From Candidatus Gallionella acididurans (GTDB taxonomy: Bacteria; Pseudomonadota; Gammaproteobacteria; Burkholderiales; Gallionellaceae): 64,000 nt of DNA. The notes below the pieces were generated by a model that worked only from the letters and a program-made list of their open reading frames with translations, did not search any database and was not told where the DNA came from. Location: the NCBI GenBank assembly GCA_001577345.1, contig LSLI01000004.1, positions 1-64,000 on the forward strand, read 5' to 3'. Position 1 is the first letter of the stretch, and each line of letters begins with the position of its first letter. A program made the translations under genes and the position numbers. Of the stretch, positions 49,445 through 59,339 are shown piece by piece.

Positions 49445-51816
49445 TTGAATAACCTCTGGAACCAGTTTTTCTTCCGGGTATCATGCTTGCCCCCGGATTT
49501 CACGTCGGGTTTCGCATCAACCCTGGGGGCGGCCACTGGCCCAGATGACGCAGGACAGGGCGACGTTAGCGCCGGTGCGGAACCCTTGATGAATGGCAGC
49601 GATATGCCCGCCTTGCAGCCTTCATCATAGCGCAGCCCGCTGACCGGATCGACATTGGCCATCTCGACGTCTTCCGGCATCGCCGGCTGCAGCGGCTCCG
49701 GCTGGATATTCTTCATCATCTCGCCCCAGACGGTCATCGCCCCCGAAGCACCGGTCAGTCCCGTGGTCTTGCTGTCATCGCGGCCTACCCATACCACCGC
49801 CACGCGGTCGCCGGTGTATCCGGCGAACCAGCTGTCGCGCAGGTCGTCGGTGGTGCCGGTCTTGCCTGCCACATTCATTTCGGCGGGCAGCCAATTGACC
49901 AATGATTGCGCGGTACCCTCGCGCACCACGCCCTGCAGGGCCGCGGTCAGCAGATACACCGGCCCCGGCGGGGCGACCGGTTCGACGTTCAGCGGAAAGC
50001 GCTGCAGCGGCTTGCCGTCCGCCGTGACGATGGTGCGGATCGCGCGCAACGGCGTGCGGAAGCCGCCGTCGGCAAAGGTCTGGTAAAGCTGTGACACCTC
50101 GACCGGCGACAGCCCGAACGCGCCGAGCAGCGACGAGGCGTAAGGCGGCGGCTGCCGTTCGATGCCATACAGGGGCAGCTTGCCGAGGATACGCTCAACG
50201 CCGAGTGCTATGCCGAGACGCGCGGTCGAAACGTTATAGGAATTGGCCAGCGCGGTGCGCAGCTGCACCTGCCCGTGGAACTGGCGATCGTAGTTCTTCG
50301 GCTTCCAGTCGGGGGTGCCCGGCTGGCTCCATAGCAGCGGGCTGTCATCCAGCGGCGTGATCAGCGTATAGCGCTGCGGGTCTTCAAGCGCGGTCAGGTA
50401 AATGATGGGCTTCACCAGCGATCCGATCTGGCGCTGCGCATCGATGGCGCGGTTGTATCCGGCGTAACGCGCATCGCGCCCGCCCACCATCGCCTGTATC
50501 TCGCCGGTCTGCGTGCTGCTGACCACCACGGCCCCCTCCAGCGTATTGGCGGGTATCCTGCGCGCCTTCTCGATCGCCGACAGGCGCGACTGCAAGGCCT
50601 GCTCGGCCTGGTGCTGGACGAACGGGTCCAGCGTGGTGAAGATGCGCAAGCCTTCGCTGCGCAGATCCTCCTCGCGATAATCGAGCTCCAGCTGGTGATG
50701 GACGAACTGCATGAAAGCCGGGTACGGCGAAGTGCCGATGGGTGCGCGCAACACCACACCCAGCGGCTTGCGGCGGGCCGCAAGGAATTGCGCCTGCGTG
50801 ATGACTTTCTGGTCCAGCATTTCCTGCAACACCACGTTGCGCCGCTTCATCGCCAGTTCCGGATGTTTGCGCGGGTCGTACACCGTCGGCCCCTTGACCA
50901 TGCCCACCAGGGTGGCCATCTCCTGCAGCTCCAGCCGGTCGAGCGGGCGATCGAAATAGAAATAGCTGGCCAGGCCAAAGCCGTGGATGGCGCGGCTGGA
51001 ATCCTGGCCGAGAAATATTTCGTTGAGATAGGTTTCGAGTATCTCATCCTTGCTGTAATGCATCTCCAGCAGCAGCGCCATCAGCACCTCGTTCGCCTTG
51101 CGCGTCAGCGTGCGTTGCGGAGTCAGGAAAAAATTCTTCACCAGCTGCTGGGTAAGCGTGCTGCCGCCCTCGATGCGCTGGCCGGTGACGGTCTTGTACA
51201 GCGCGCGCGCGATGCCGCGCGGATCAATGCCCCAGTGCGTATAGAATTTCCGGTCCTCGGTCGCGATCAGCGCGGCGATCAGCGGCTTGGGAACCTGGTC
51301 GAGCCTGACCAGCTCACGATCCTCGTTATGGCCGGGATAGATGCCGCCGATCAGCGGCGGCTCCATGCGCAAAAGGGGCAGATCGGCATCGGGGTTGCCG
51401 CGCACCTGCAGCAGCGAAACCTTGCCGTCGGCGAACTCGACGCGCAGATGCTGCGCAGGCTGCGGGCCATCCCCGAACGCAAAATCGCGGGTCGTGAATT
51501 CGACGCCATTCAGCGTGTTCTTGTAGGTCGCAGCCTCATCCGCCTGCGGGCTCTCGTGATAACCGAGAGACCTGAACTCATCGAGAAATTGCTCACGTGC
51601 CAGTTTCAGTCCCGGATACACCTCCAGCGCACGGCTGTAAACACGGGCCGGCAGGGCGAACTTGCGTCCGTCGAACGCATCGCGGATGGTAACGTCAAGA
51701 TAGTAGATATAGCCGGACAGCCCAAGCAACAGCAACAGCGCGATGAGTCGCACCGCCTTGCCGGGCGAGTTGAAGCTGAAACGGAATTTATTCCGGAGTG
51801 GGATTGAAAACATCAT
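49441..51816 (-). CDS. mrcB: Penicillin-binding protein 1B (bifunctional)
   Basis: UB2H-like N-terminus; EDRKFYTHWGIDPRGIARAL, GGSTLTQQLVKNFFLTPQRT; transpeptidase motifs (SLVK, KTGTT). Confidence 0.95.
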   Translation of the reverse strand: MMFSIPLRNKFRFSFNSPGKAVRLIALLLLLGLSGYIYYLDVTIRDAFDGRKFALPARVYSRALEVYPGLKLAREQFLDEFRSLGYHESPQADEAATYKNTLNGVEFTTRDFAFGDGPQPAQHLRVEFADGKVSLLQVRGNPDADLPLLRMEPPLIGGIYPGHNEDRELVRLDQVPKPLIAALIATEDRKFYTHWGIDPRGIARALYKTVTGQRIEGGSTLTQQLVKNFFLTPQRTLTRKANEVLMALLLEMHYSKDEILETYLNEIFLGQDSSRAIHGFGLASYFYFDRPLDRLELQEMATLVGMVKGPTVYDPRKHPELAMKRRNVVLQEMLDQKVITQAQFLAARRKPLGVVLRAPIGTSPYPAFMQFVHHQLELDYREEDLRSEGLRIFTTLDPFVQHQAEQALQSRLSAIEKARRIPANTLEGAVVVSSTQTGEIQAMVGGRDARYAGYNRAIDAQRQIGSLVKPIIYLTALEDPQRYTLITPLDDSPLLWSQPGTPDWKPKNYDRQFHGQVQLRTALANSYNVSTARLGIALGVERILGKLPLYGIERQPPPYASSLLGAFGLSPVEVSQLYQTFADGGFRTPLRAIRTIVTADGKPLQRFPLNVEPVAPPGPVYLLTAALQGVVREGTAQSLVNWLPAEMNVAGKTGTTDDLRDSWFAGYTGDRVAVVWVGRDDSKTTGLTGASGAMTVWGEMMKNIQPEPLQPAMPEDVEMANVDPVSGLRYDEGCKAGISLPFIKGSAPALTSPCPASSGPVAAPRVDAKPDVKSGGKHDTRKKNWFQRLFN

Positions 51817-51839
51817 TAATGATTACCTGCAATGGGAAG

Positions 51840-51905
51840 GCTGTGCATATCTTAGTCTATGGCGCGCAAGCTGCCCGGATTGATCTTGTTCATTTCCATC
51901 GCGGC
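51840..51905 (-). pseudogene. KTSC-gene 5' fragment (MEMNKINPGSLRAID*)
   Basis: Reverse complement ATGGAAATGAACAAGATCAATCCGGGCAGCTTGCGCGCCATAGAC TAA resembles the first codons of the KTSC core at 48900. Confidence 0.7.
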
Positions 51906-51995
51906 AGCCGAAACTGTCCGAACCGGGTTGCTCAAATTGCAGCGAACATACCATGCGATTCTCGTTCCGCAAGAATGTGCGCGGCGTTTCCGTTG

Positions 51996-53171
51996 TTACA
52001 CCTTTTCCCCGCCGAAGCACACCACCTTGTTGCGGCCGCTATGCTTGGCATCATAAAGCGCGGCATCGGCTTCCGCCAGAACCGTCTTGAGTTCGGGCGC
52101 GGCGTCTGGCCGGCAGCACGACACACCGATGCTGACTGACACGGATATTTCCCCGCATTCGGTGTTCAGCACCGTGGATGCGATGGTTTCCCGCAGGGAC
52201 TCGGCCAGCTCCAGCGCGCCGGCGGCGCCGGTGTCCGGCGCAACCACGCAGAATTCCTCGCCGCCGTAACGGCCCAGATAATCGTACCCGCGCAGCCGCC
52301 CCGCAAGCAGCACGGGAATTTTGGACAATACCTCGTCCCCTGTCTGGTGGCCGTGGGTATCGTTGATGAGCTTGAAGTGGTCCACGTCTATCATCAACAA
52401 CGCAAGCGGCAAACCGTTGCGCCTGGCCAGCGCATGCTGCGCGTAATCCATCAGCGCGCGCCGGTTGGGTATCTGGGTGAGACTGTCGGTCATCGCCAGC
52501 AGCATGACTTCACGGTCGGTGCGTTCCTTGACCAGGAGCACGAAACCGATCGAACCGAGCAGCGCGGTCGACATCGCGGCGATAAAGGCGATGATCTGGA
52601 TAGGCTGAACTCCCGCCGTATTTTGCGGTTGGGCGAAGTCGGTGTGGCCGGACAGGGCAACGGCACCGCGCAACCCCAGTACCAGAACAAGCATCACGAT
52701 CCCGCCGAACAGCAACCGCCATGCCTGGCCGGAACGGGTTTTCCGGTCGGATAGCAGAGCGCGCGCAATCAGCACCATCTGTAAGGCATAAATGACGCCG
52801 TCCCAAATGAAGCGGCTGCGTATGTTGTCCGGCAGGATCGCCGAAATCACCAGTATCAGCGCAACCGGGACCAGATACTGCCAGCGCGGCAATTGGCGTT
52901 GCTGAAATTCATGTATCGCAACCAGCATCAGCGCATACGACGCGGCCAGGAACCCGTTTGCGGCAATGACCGAAAGGAAATCGGGAATCGTGCCGCGCGC
53001 GGCAACCAGCCCCCAGGTCAGGGTTTGCAGGAACATCGCCGCCGCCCATTTGCCCATGCCATCGCGCGTTCTGCCACCGCTCCGGCAGGTGGCGGCAACG
53101 AACATGCCCAGCACCGACAAGCCGCAGGTCAGGATCAGCGAAAACAGCAGCGTGCGCGGGTCCAGGTTCAT
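51996..53171 (-). CDS. GGDEF-domain diguanylate cyclase with N-terminal membrane segments
   Basis: TDSLTQIPNRRALMDYAQHAL..., GRYGGEEFCVVAP. Confidence 0.93.
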   Translation of the reverse strand: MNLDPRTLLFSLILTCGLSVLGMFVAATCRSGGRTRDGMGKWAAAMFLQTLTWGLVAARGTIPDFLSVIAANGFLAASYALMLVAIHEFQQRQLPRWQYLVPVALILVISAILPDNIRSRFIWDGVIYALQMVLIARALLSDRKTRSGQAWRLLFGGIVMLVLVLGLRGAVALSGHTDFAQPQNTAGVQPIQIIAFIAAMSTALLGSIGFVLLVKERTDREVMLLAMTDSLTQIPNRRALMDYAQHALARRNGLPLALLMIDVDHFKLINDTHGHQTGDEVLSKIPVLLAGRLRGYDYLGRYGGEEFCVVAPDTGAAGALELAESLRETIASTVLNTECGEISVSVSIGVSCCRPDAAPELKTVLAEADAALYDAKHSGRNKVVCFGGEKV

Positions 53172-53383
53172 GGCATCAGGCGGAAACCATACGGATGAAA
53201 ATATTTATCGATGGCATCACCATCTGGCCAGCTTATACAGCGCAAAACTACCGGGGTGGGATCACTTTCCAGAAACATGAACCGGCCAAAAGGGGAATCA
53301 GCTCCGGTGCCATCCATGTCCTGCGGCATCCCGGAATCATTGCGCTGCCGTCTACTCTGATTTTTTTGCCGTCCGGTTTTCAC

Positions 53384-54244
53384 CTACTGCGACCTGCACA
53401 TCGTGCTGACTTTTTCCAGCGCACCCATCAGCCGTGCCTCATCGTCCTGTGTACTGACGATGTAAAGCACCCTGATCGTGTCGGTGTCATAGACTTCTGT
53501 GACATTATTGACGACGTCTATCGGATATCCATATCCGTCCACTATCCAGTAATAATCGCTGGGTCCCGACAGGGAGGCAGAATCCCCTTCTGATTGATAT
53601 TTTGTGTACTTGCCCTTGATCCCGAGCAGCACCGAAATCGAAATGCTGTTGCCGCCTTCGCGCTTGGGCTTTTCAAAATAGACCGCCACGCCGCTGAGAT
53701 CCCCGGCCCTGGAAGACACCTCTCCCATAGTGCCGAACGACTTGCGGGTGATCTTCCGGAAATCGATTGCGGAATCGATCCTGAAATCCTTCCGCGAGGT
53801 AATCATGTTGCCGAAGTCGATATGCAACTGCTCCTCGACAAGCAGGCGGCAGTCGTCGAATTTTGCGGCCCTTACTATGCCCTCAGGCTTCCTCGAAAGT
53901 GTCGCAGGCGCAACAGCCTTGTCCAATATATCCACAACCAGTTGCTCTGCCTGATCGAGCGTAAGATTGCCGGTCGGTTGAATCGCTGGTGCGGGCGCCA
54001 AGGCAGCCGGGGCTGGTGCAACGGCGGGTGCAGTCGCCGGAGCAAGCGCGCCTGCCGGTGCCGCTGGGGCAAGCTCTGCGCTCACCAGAGTTCCCCCTTC
54101 CGTGGCGCATGCATCTGCGGGAAGCTGCACCAGCGACCCGCCCCTGAGCCGGCAATAAGTCTCCATATCCGCTGCATGGCTAACGCCGAGCGGCGCGAGG
54201 GCCAGTGCTACAAGAATGGTGAGGCGAAAATGTTTCGTTGACAT
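53384..54244 (-). CDS. Hypothetical secreted protein with Ala/Pro-rich linker
   Basis: Signal peptide (LTILVALALAPLGVSHA); APAGALAPATAPAVAPAPAALAPAPA linker; globular C-terminus. Confidence 0.7.
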   Translation of the reverse strand: MSTKHFRLTILVALALAPLGVSHAADMETYCRLRGGSLVQLPADACATEGGTLVSAELAPAAPAGALAPATAPAVAPAPAALAPAPAIQPTGNLTLDQAEQLVVDILDKAVAPATLSRKPEGIVRAAKFDDCRLLVEEQLHIDFGNMITSRKDFRIDSAIDFRKITRKSFGTMGEVSSRAGDLSGVAVYFEKPKREGGNSISISVLLGIKGKYTKYQSEGDSASLSGPSDYYWIVDGYGYPIDVVNNVTEVYDTDTIRVLYIVSTQDDEARLMGALEKVSTMCRSQ

Positions 54245-54371
54245 GTTTGAACTCCCTGGTTTGTATTCATCGTGATTTCTGGAAATGCCGCGGTCCGACC
54301 GGTCTCATCAATCGGAATCAGCCCGGGCGAAGAAACCGCGGCCAGCCAATATTATATTTCCCCGCGAGCGT

Positions 54372-54857
54372 TCAATATCGACCCTGCGTCTTGTTGATGT
54401 AATTGGAAAGCTGCTGGGTTTCCTGGTTCATCCGCATCAGATTCGCGTGGGTGACGCGGAACAGCGCGCGCATCACCTTGTAAGCCAGGCGCGGGTGGGC
54501 ATCCACCACGGTATCGAAAGCCGCCGGGGTGAGCATGTAGACCGTGGCATCGCCGACCGCACGCAGGGTCGCCTTGCGCGATGACCTGTCGACAAACGCG
54601 CGGGTGCCGGCGCATTCGCCCGCTGTCATGGTGTGCACCAGATTCTGCGTGCCATCGGGAGCGGCGCTGATGACGCCGACCTTGCCGGAGGCAAGAATGT
54701 ACAGGGTCTGGTCGGCCTCGCCCTCGCTGACGATCAGTTCGCCATCCTTCAAATGGCGAACGCCCATGATCGCCGCCAAAGTCTTGGCTTCCTCCTCGCT
54801 AATTTCCGAACATACCGATGATTTGCCGATCAGTCTGTAGTCTGCTTTATTGCTCAT
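54372..54857 (-). CDS. Cyclic nucleotide-binding domain protein (no evident HTH)
   Basis: LKDGELIVSEGEADQTLYILASGKVGVISAAPDGTQNLVHTMTAGECAGTRAFVDRSSRKATLRAVGDATVYML. Confidence 0.88.
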   Translation of the reverse strand: MSNKADYRLIGKSSVCSEISEEEAKTLAAIMGVRHLKDGELIVSEGEADQTLYILASGKVGVISAAPDGTQNLVHTMTAGECAGTRAFVDRSSRKATLRAVGDATVYMLTPAAFDTVVDAHPRLAYKVMRALFRVTHANLMRMNQETQQLSNYINKTQGRY

Positions 54858-55116
54858 TTCAAGGTGCTCCTTTCCATGTCTGCCGTCGAACCAGAACTGC
54901 TGCCACATAAACCCCATTCACGAAGGGCATCATCTTAACGCGATAACGAAAAAAAATCCGCCGCTGCGATCGTCAGGCAAGCCGGGGCCAGCATCATACC
55001 GCCTGCCGCAGGCAATATTCTTAAACCAGTAGCTTGGCCGGTGGTAGTTTAGTTCGGCGCCCGTTAGAATGATGAAAGAAAAAACGATATGACCATTTTT
55101 ATTTGAGGAGCTTTGC

Positions 55117-55998
55117 ATGAAACACTGGAATACAAAATATCCTGAAAGATTCAACCTGGATTCGGGCGAAGATTATAAAAGATGGCGTGATGAAAAACTG
55201 GCTGTTTATCCGAGGAGCGTAGGCGAGCTGGTGGTCGAGCTGGGAGATATGACTGCAATAACAGAAACGGAAAAAGAAAAAATAAGGGAACTCGTGGAAT
55301 TGGCAAATATGTGCGTTTACACGGCGGGCTCTGCCGAACTGAGCATGGAGTCCCTGCTTGCGCTGGGCAGGCAACTCGGGGTTTCCGATACTGACAAAGC
55401 CAGGCGGCACTCCAACTCAGACGAATTGACGAACTCCGGCATTTTGAACAATGCCATACCATTCACGACGAGGCATGTCCGCTGGCATACGGATGCCACT
55501 TATTTCGGCTCCGACAAAACAATACAGGCCCTGTTTCTGCTGTGTAAGCGGCCGGCTGTTGAAGGGGGAAGCAACAAGGTGCTGGATCATGAAATCATGT
55601 ACATACTTCTTCGAGACAGAGATCCTGATGCACTCGGGGTGTTGATGAACAAGAATTGCTTCAAGTACAAGAACCCCAAGACCGGCGAAATTGCCGAGCA
55701 TCTCGGGGGCAAGGTGTTCTGGACAAATCCGGACGGAAACTTGTGCCACCGGTTTTCATTCAGGCAAATGGACATGGCCTGGTCTGAGGATGCTGATGTC
55801 AAAGCTGCCAGGGCAGTGCTGGAATCCATGATGCTGGCCGAGTCCGGGTACGTGATTGAAGGCAGGCTGGAATCCGGGCTGGGACTGGTTTCGAACAATG
55901 TGCTGCACACACGGGAAAAGCTTGTGGACAGCGAGGATGACGCTCAAAAGAGGCTGCTGTTCAGGACAAGATTTTATGACCGGGTCAATCTCCACTAA
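55117..55998 (+). CDS. TauD/TfdA-like Fe(II)/2-oxoglutarate dioxygenase
   Basis: WHTDATYFGSDKTIQALFLLCKRPAVEGGSN (HxD) and NNVLHTREKLVDSEDDAQKRLLFRTRFYDRV (distal H, R). Confidence 0.8.
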   Translation: MKHWNTKYPERFNLDSGEDYKRWRDEKLAVYPRSVGELVVELGDMTAITETEKEKIRELVELANMCVYTAGSAELSMESLLALGRQLGVSDTDKARRHSNSDELTNSGILNNAIPFTTRHVRWHTDATYFGSDKTIQALFLLCKRPAVEGGSNKVLDHEIMYILLRDRDPDALGVLMNKNCFKYKNPKTGEIAEHLGGKVFWTNPDGNLCHRFSFRQMDMAWSEDADVKAARAVLESMMLAESGYVIEGRLESGLGLVSNNVLHTREKLVDSEDDAQKRLLFRTRFYDRVNLH

Positions 55999-56150
55999 CC
56001 AGTCATAGGACACTGTTCCCGATTGTTCTACCGAGATTCAACCTGTTATCATCCCGTGAAGCCCGGTCACACAATTTCAAGGGTCAGCGTAATTCCACTG
56101 GCCCGCGCAATTCTGCCGACGCAAAACATAAATCCAATTCAGGCAAACGC

Positions 56151-56855
56151 ATGACCGAACAATTTATCAACGTTGACTCACTGATCAAGGACGCGAATGA
56201 CGGCCTGACAGCGGAGGAAATAGCCGGGCTGAAAATGCAGCTGACGGAAAAAATACAGCAGCTCGGCACGCTGGCTGACTCCGACCATTTGCTGCGCGCC
56301 CGGCTGCAAATGGACATCGCCGAAATCCTGAACACGCTGGAACGCAAGAAAGAGGCATGGGATATCGCACGCGAGGCATTTGCAATATCCATGCAACAAG
56401 GCTCATGGCAGGATGCCGTCGAGGCGTGCGACGTGCTTTATCAGGCCGGCCACGCAGATTCCATCGCGGTGCTGGGCATGGGCATCTGGCTTGCCATTAC
56501 CTTTCCGGTCGATCCGGAACTGACGGTGGCGATGCTGGTTCATGCGATCGACGCAATGCCGGATGATGCAGACGGCGCCGCAGTTGCTGCAATCACCGGA
56601 CGCTATGTGGTCGATCTGCGCGCGGAGGAGGACAAGCATGAGAGTCTGGGCTTCCTTGCCGACAATCTCATTGCAATGGTGGCGAAGCGCCACAGCCGGG
56701 TGCAGGACCAGAATGAGATGAACCTGTGGCTGGACAAGCTGGAGCTGCGCGACCCGCAGGCGTTCCTGCCGCGCATGGCGCTGGTTGTGGATACCATCGT
56801 CGGAGACAAATGGTGGTTTGATCGCGATGTATTGCGCGACAGATTGCCCGAATAA
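56151..56855 (+). CDS. Hypothetical TPR-like helical protein
   Basis: Coherent 234-aa ORF, helical repeat-like (ERKKEAWDIAREAFAISMQQGSWQDAVEACDVLYQAGHADS). Confidence 0.7.
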   Translation: MTEQFINVDSLIKDANDGLTAEEIAGLKMQLTEKIQQLGTLADSDHLLRARLQMDIAEILNTLERKKEAWDIAREAFAISMQQGSWQDAVEACDVLYQAGHADSIAVLGMGIWLAITFPVDPELTVAMLVHAIDAMPDDADGAAVAAITGRYVVDLRAEEDKHESLGFLADNLIAMVAKRHSRVQDQNEMNLWLDKLELRDPQAFLPRMALVVDTIVGDKWWFDRDVLRDRLPE

Positions 56856-56966
56856 GATAAGCCCGGCTTGAGCTGGCACACGCAAATATTAAAGCGATCA
56901 ATGGAGTCTGGTCCCATCCATTGCTTGCATATTTGAATCGCAACTATAACTAGCAGAGGAAATGTC

Positions 56967-58100
56967 ATGTCCGGTTTACTCCCCAACGTTGATCCCGATG
57001 GATTGCTTGAATTTTCGGTTGTATATACCGACCGATCCCTGAACCACATGTCCAAACAATTCCAGCAAATTGTTAAGGACATATCCGCCATCTTCAAGGA
57101 GGCTTACAACGCCCGCTCGGCGATCATCGTTCCCGGCAGCGGCACATTCGGCATGGAATCGGTTGCGCGCCAGTTCGCGCAGGATAAAAAATGCCTGATC
57201 ATACGCAATGGCTGGTTCAGTTATCGCTGGACCCAGATACTGGAAATGGGAAACATCACGAAGGATGCCCATGTGCTTAAAGCAAGGCAGGTCGACAGCT
57301 CCGCCACAGGCAGCTTCGCTCCGCCCCCGATCGGGGAAGTTATCGCCTTCATAAAAAAGGAAAAGCCGGCGGTCGTATTTGTTCCCCATGTTGAAACATC
57401 CTCCGGGATCATCCTGCCGGACGACTATGTGCAGGCGATCGGCGCAGCGGTTGAATCTGTCAACGGAATATTCGTCCTGGACTGCATCGCTTCGGGGGCA
57501 ATGTGGGTCGACATGAAAGAATGCAACGTCGACGTGCTGATCTCGGCTCCGCAAAAAGGATGGAGCAGTTCACCCTGCTGCGCAATGGTAGCCCTGGGCG
57601 AACGTGCGCGCGAGAAGATCGACCAGACACAAAGCAGCAGCTTTGCGATGGACCTGAAAAAATGGCTGCAAATCATCGAGGCTTACGAAAACGGCGGCCA
57701 TCTTTATCACGCGACCATGCCGACCGATGCCCTGAAGATATTGCGCGACAACATGAAAGAAACGCAGTCACTCGGCTTCCCCGCAACCAGGGAAAAACAG
57801 ATCGATCTGGGCAGGAAAATGCGTGCCCTGCTTGAGTCGAAAAACTTCACCTCCGTTGCGGCGCCGGGCTTTCAATCACCGGGGGTCGTGGTGAGCTACA
57901 CCTCCGATCCCGACATTCAGAACGGCAAGAAATTTCTCCAGAAGGGATTGCAGATCGCCGCGGGAGTGCCGCTGCAATGCGATGAAGGGCCCGACTTCCG
58001 GACATTCAGGTTGGGTTTGTTCGGCCTTGAAAAATTGCAGAATGTCGATCGAACCGTTGCCGGTTTCAAGAATGCGCTTGACCGTATTGACCACCATTAA
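56967..58100 (+). CDS. Class V PLP-dependent aminotransferase (alanine-glyoxylate/serine-pyruvate-like)
   Basis: VPGSGTFGMESVARQF, PHVETSSGIILPDDYVQAIGAAVESVNGIFVLDCIASGAM, SAPQKGWSSSP (PLP Lys). Confidence 0.9.
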   Translation: MSGLLPNVDPDGLLEFSVVYTDRSLNHMSKQFQQIVKDISAIFKEAYNARSAIIVPGSGTFGMESVARQFAQDKKCLIIRNGWFSYRWTQILEMGNITKDAHVLKARQVDSSATGSFAPPPIGEVIAFIKKEKPAVVFVPHVETSSGIILPDDYVQAIGAAVESVNGIFVLDCIASGAMWVDMKECNVDVLISAPQKGWSSSPCCAMVALGERAREKIDQTQSSSFAMDLKKWLQIIEAYENGGHLYHATMPTDALKILRDNMKETQSLGFPATREKQIDLGRKMRALLESKNFTSVAAPGFQSPGVVVSYTSDPDIQNGKKFLQKGLQIAAGVPLQCDEGPDFRTFRLGLFGLEKLQNVDRTVAGFKNALDRIDHH

Positions 58101-58212
58101 TTTTAGCGAATAGCCAAATGAGAAATTAAAGGGGGAGGCCTCGCAATTGTATTACCGGTACCGGTACTCGTTCATCTGACCATCTCAGAAAAGTATTGCG
58201 ATGCTGACACCT

Positions 58213-58923
58213 TTAACCTGCGAGAAACCGTGGTCTGCCCCCGATTGTTCCAACAAAATGGCGAATCATGAAGACGAGATAGAGCGAGAGTACGGCAGCG
58301 AAGAAGCACCAGACAGAGACGTAGGCATAGCTATAGGCCGCCGATGCCAACACCATAGACAAGGCAACCAGCCCCCCGAAGATCCTGATCAGCCTGTGGC
58401 TGGAGATGAGCAGCGGTATAAGGATAGTCAGGGCATAGAGCGCCGCCGCGTTGATCGGTATGTGGATGGGGCTGCGAAAGGAAACGGAAAATTCGTAGAG
58501 GATGGAATGTTCTCTCACCCCAACCGTCATCCACTCGGGATGGAAGACCATGACAGAATAGACCAGCGTGCCAGCGAAAGCGCCGAAAATGGCGCAGCCG
58601 CCCATGACCCTCTTGCGCAGCTTTTCGAGCTTGCTGGTTTGGCCGGGCTCGACAAGGTAGCAGCAGAGCGGAAACCACCACAACCACAGGAAATGCGAGA
58701 AGAAGTGAAACCCCAGCGCAAAGGATACCGCTGCACCGGCATTTCCCGCATCGAGTTCCTGCCATATCCGTCCCTCGAATGCCTGCTGTAAACCAAAGAA
58801 GACAGGTACCAGCGCCCACATCCAGTATGGGGGGTGCAGCCGCCTGGCCTGCTGGACGGCATACACTCCAGTCGTCACCAGCACGGCAGCGGCACTATAG
58901 CTAACTGATGCGGAAAAGCACAT
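58213..58923 (-). CDS. Polytopic membrane protein of the MCFSAxxS (DUF6629-like) type
   Basis: MCFSASVSYSAAAVLVTTGVYAVQQARR... seven-helix-like profile. Confidence 0.75.
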   Translation of the reverse strand: MCFSASVSYSAAAVLVTTGVYAVQQARRLHPPYWMWALVPVFFGLQQAFEGRIWQELDAGNAGAAVSFALGFHFFSHFLWLWWFPLCCYLVEPGQTSKLEKLRKRVMGGCAIFGAFAGTLVYSVMVFHPEWMTVGVREHSILYEFSVSFRSPIHIPINAAALYALTILIPLLISSHRLIRIFGGLVALSMVLASAAYSYAYVSVWCFFAAVLSLYLVFMIRHFVGTIGGRPRFLAG

Positions 58924-58954
58924 TGAACGAAAGTATCACCTGTAATTATTATTC

Positions 58955-59062
58955 TCGCCGACGCGAACGTCGTAGAGCTGCACTTGCTGCAACCGGGTTC
59001 GCGCATCGTAGACTATGGCGCGCAACCTGTCTGCATTGATCTTCTTCATTTCCCTCGTGGCA
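58955..59062 (-). pseudogene. KTSC-gene 5' fragment (MKKINADRLRAIVYDARTRLQQVQLYDVRVGEN...)
   Basis: Reverse-strand translation aligns with MEMIKINSGRLRAIGYDKRARLLQVQLDDGSTLQ at 48628-48924; lacks the rest of the domain. Confidence 0.75.
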
Positions 59063-59339
59063 TCCCGGAACTATTTCGATGCCAACCCATTGCGTTCAAC
59101 TGCATTCAGCGCAATAACGATTGCGTCCAACGTGAACTCCCCATTCAAACCGTGGCCTGTCCCCGATTATTCAATTATTCCAAAAACGCATCGTATCGTC
59201 CTATGTTAGTTAGCGAACATAAATACCAGCAAGATTGCGTTATAAAACACACACTCCGATATATTTTTGGAATCCCGACAGGAACACAATCGGGCGTTAC
59301 GCGCATTTAATCGGTCATAAACTTTCTGAAAACCCAGGC

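Noticed and set aside
50611-51807. 398-aa plus-strand ORF
   Set aside because: Antisense to mrcB; composition artefact.
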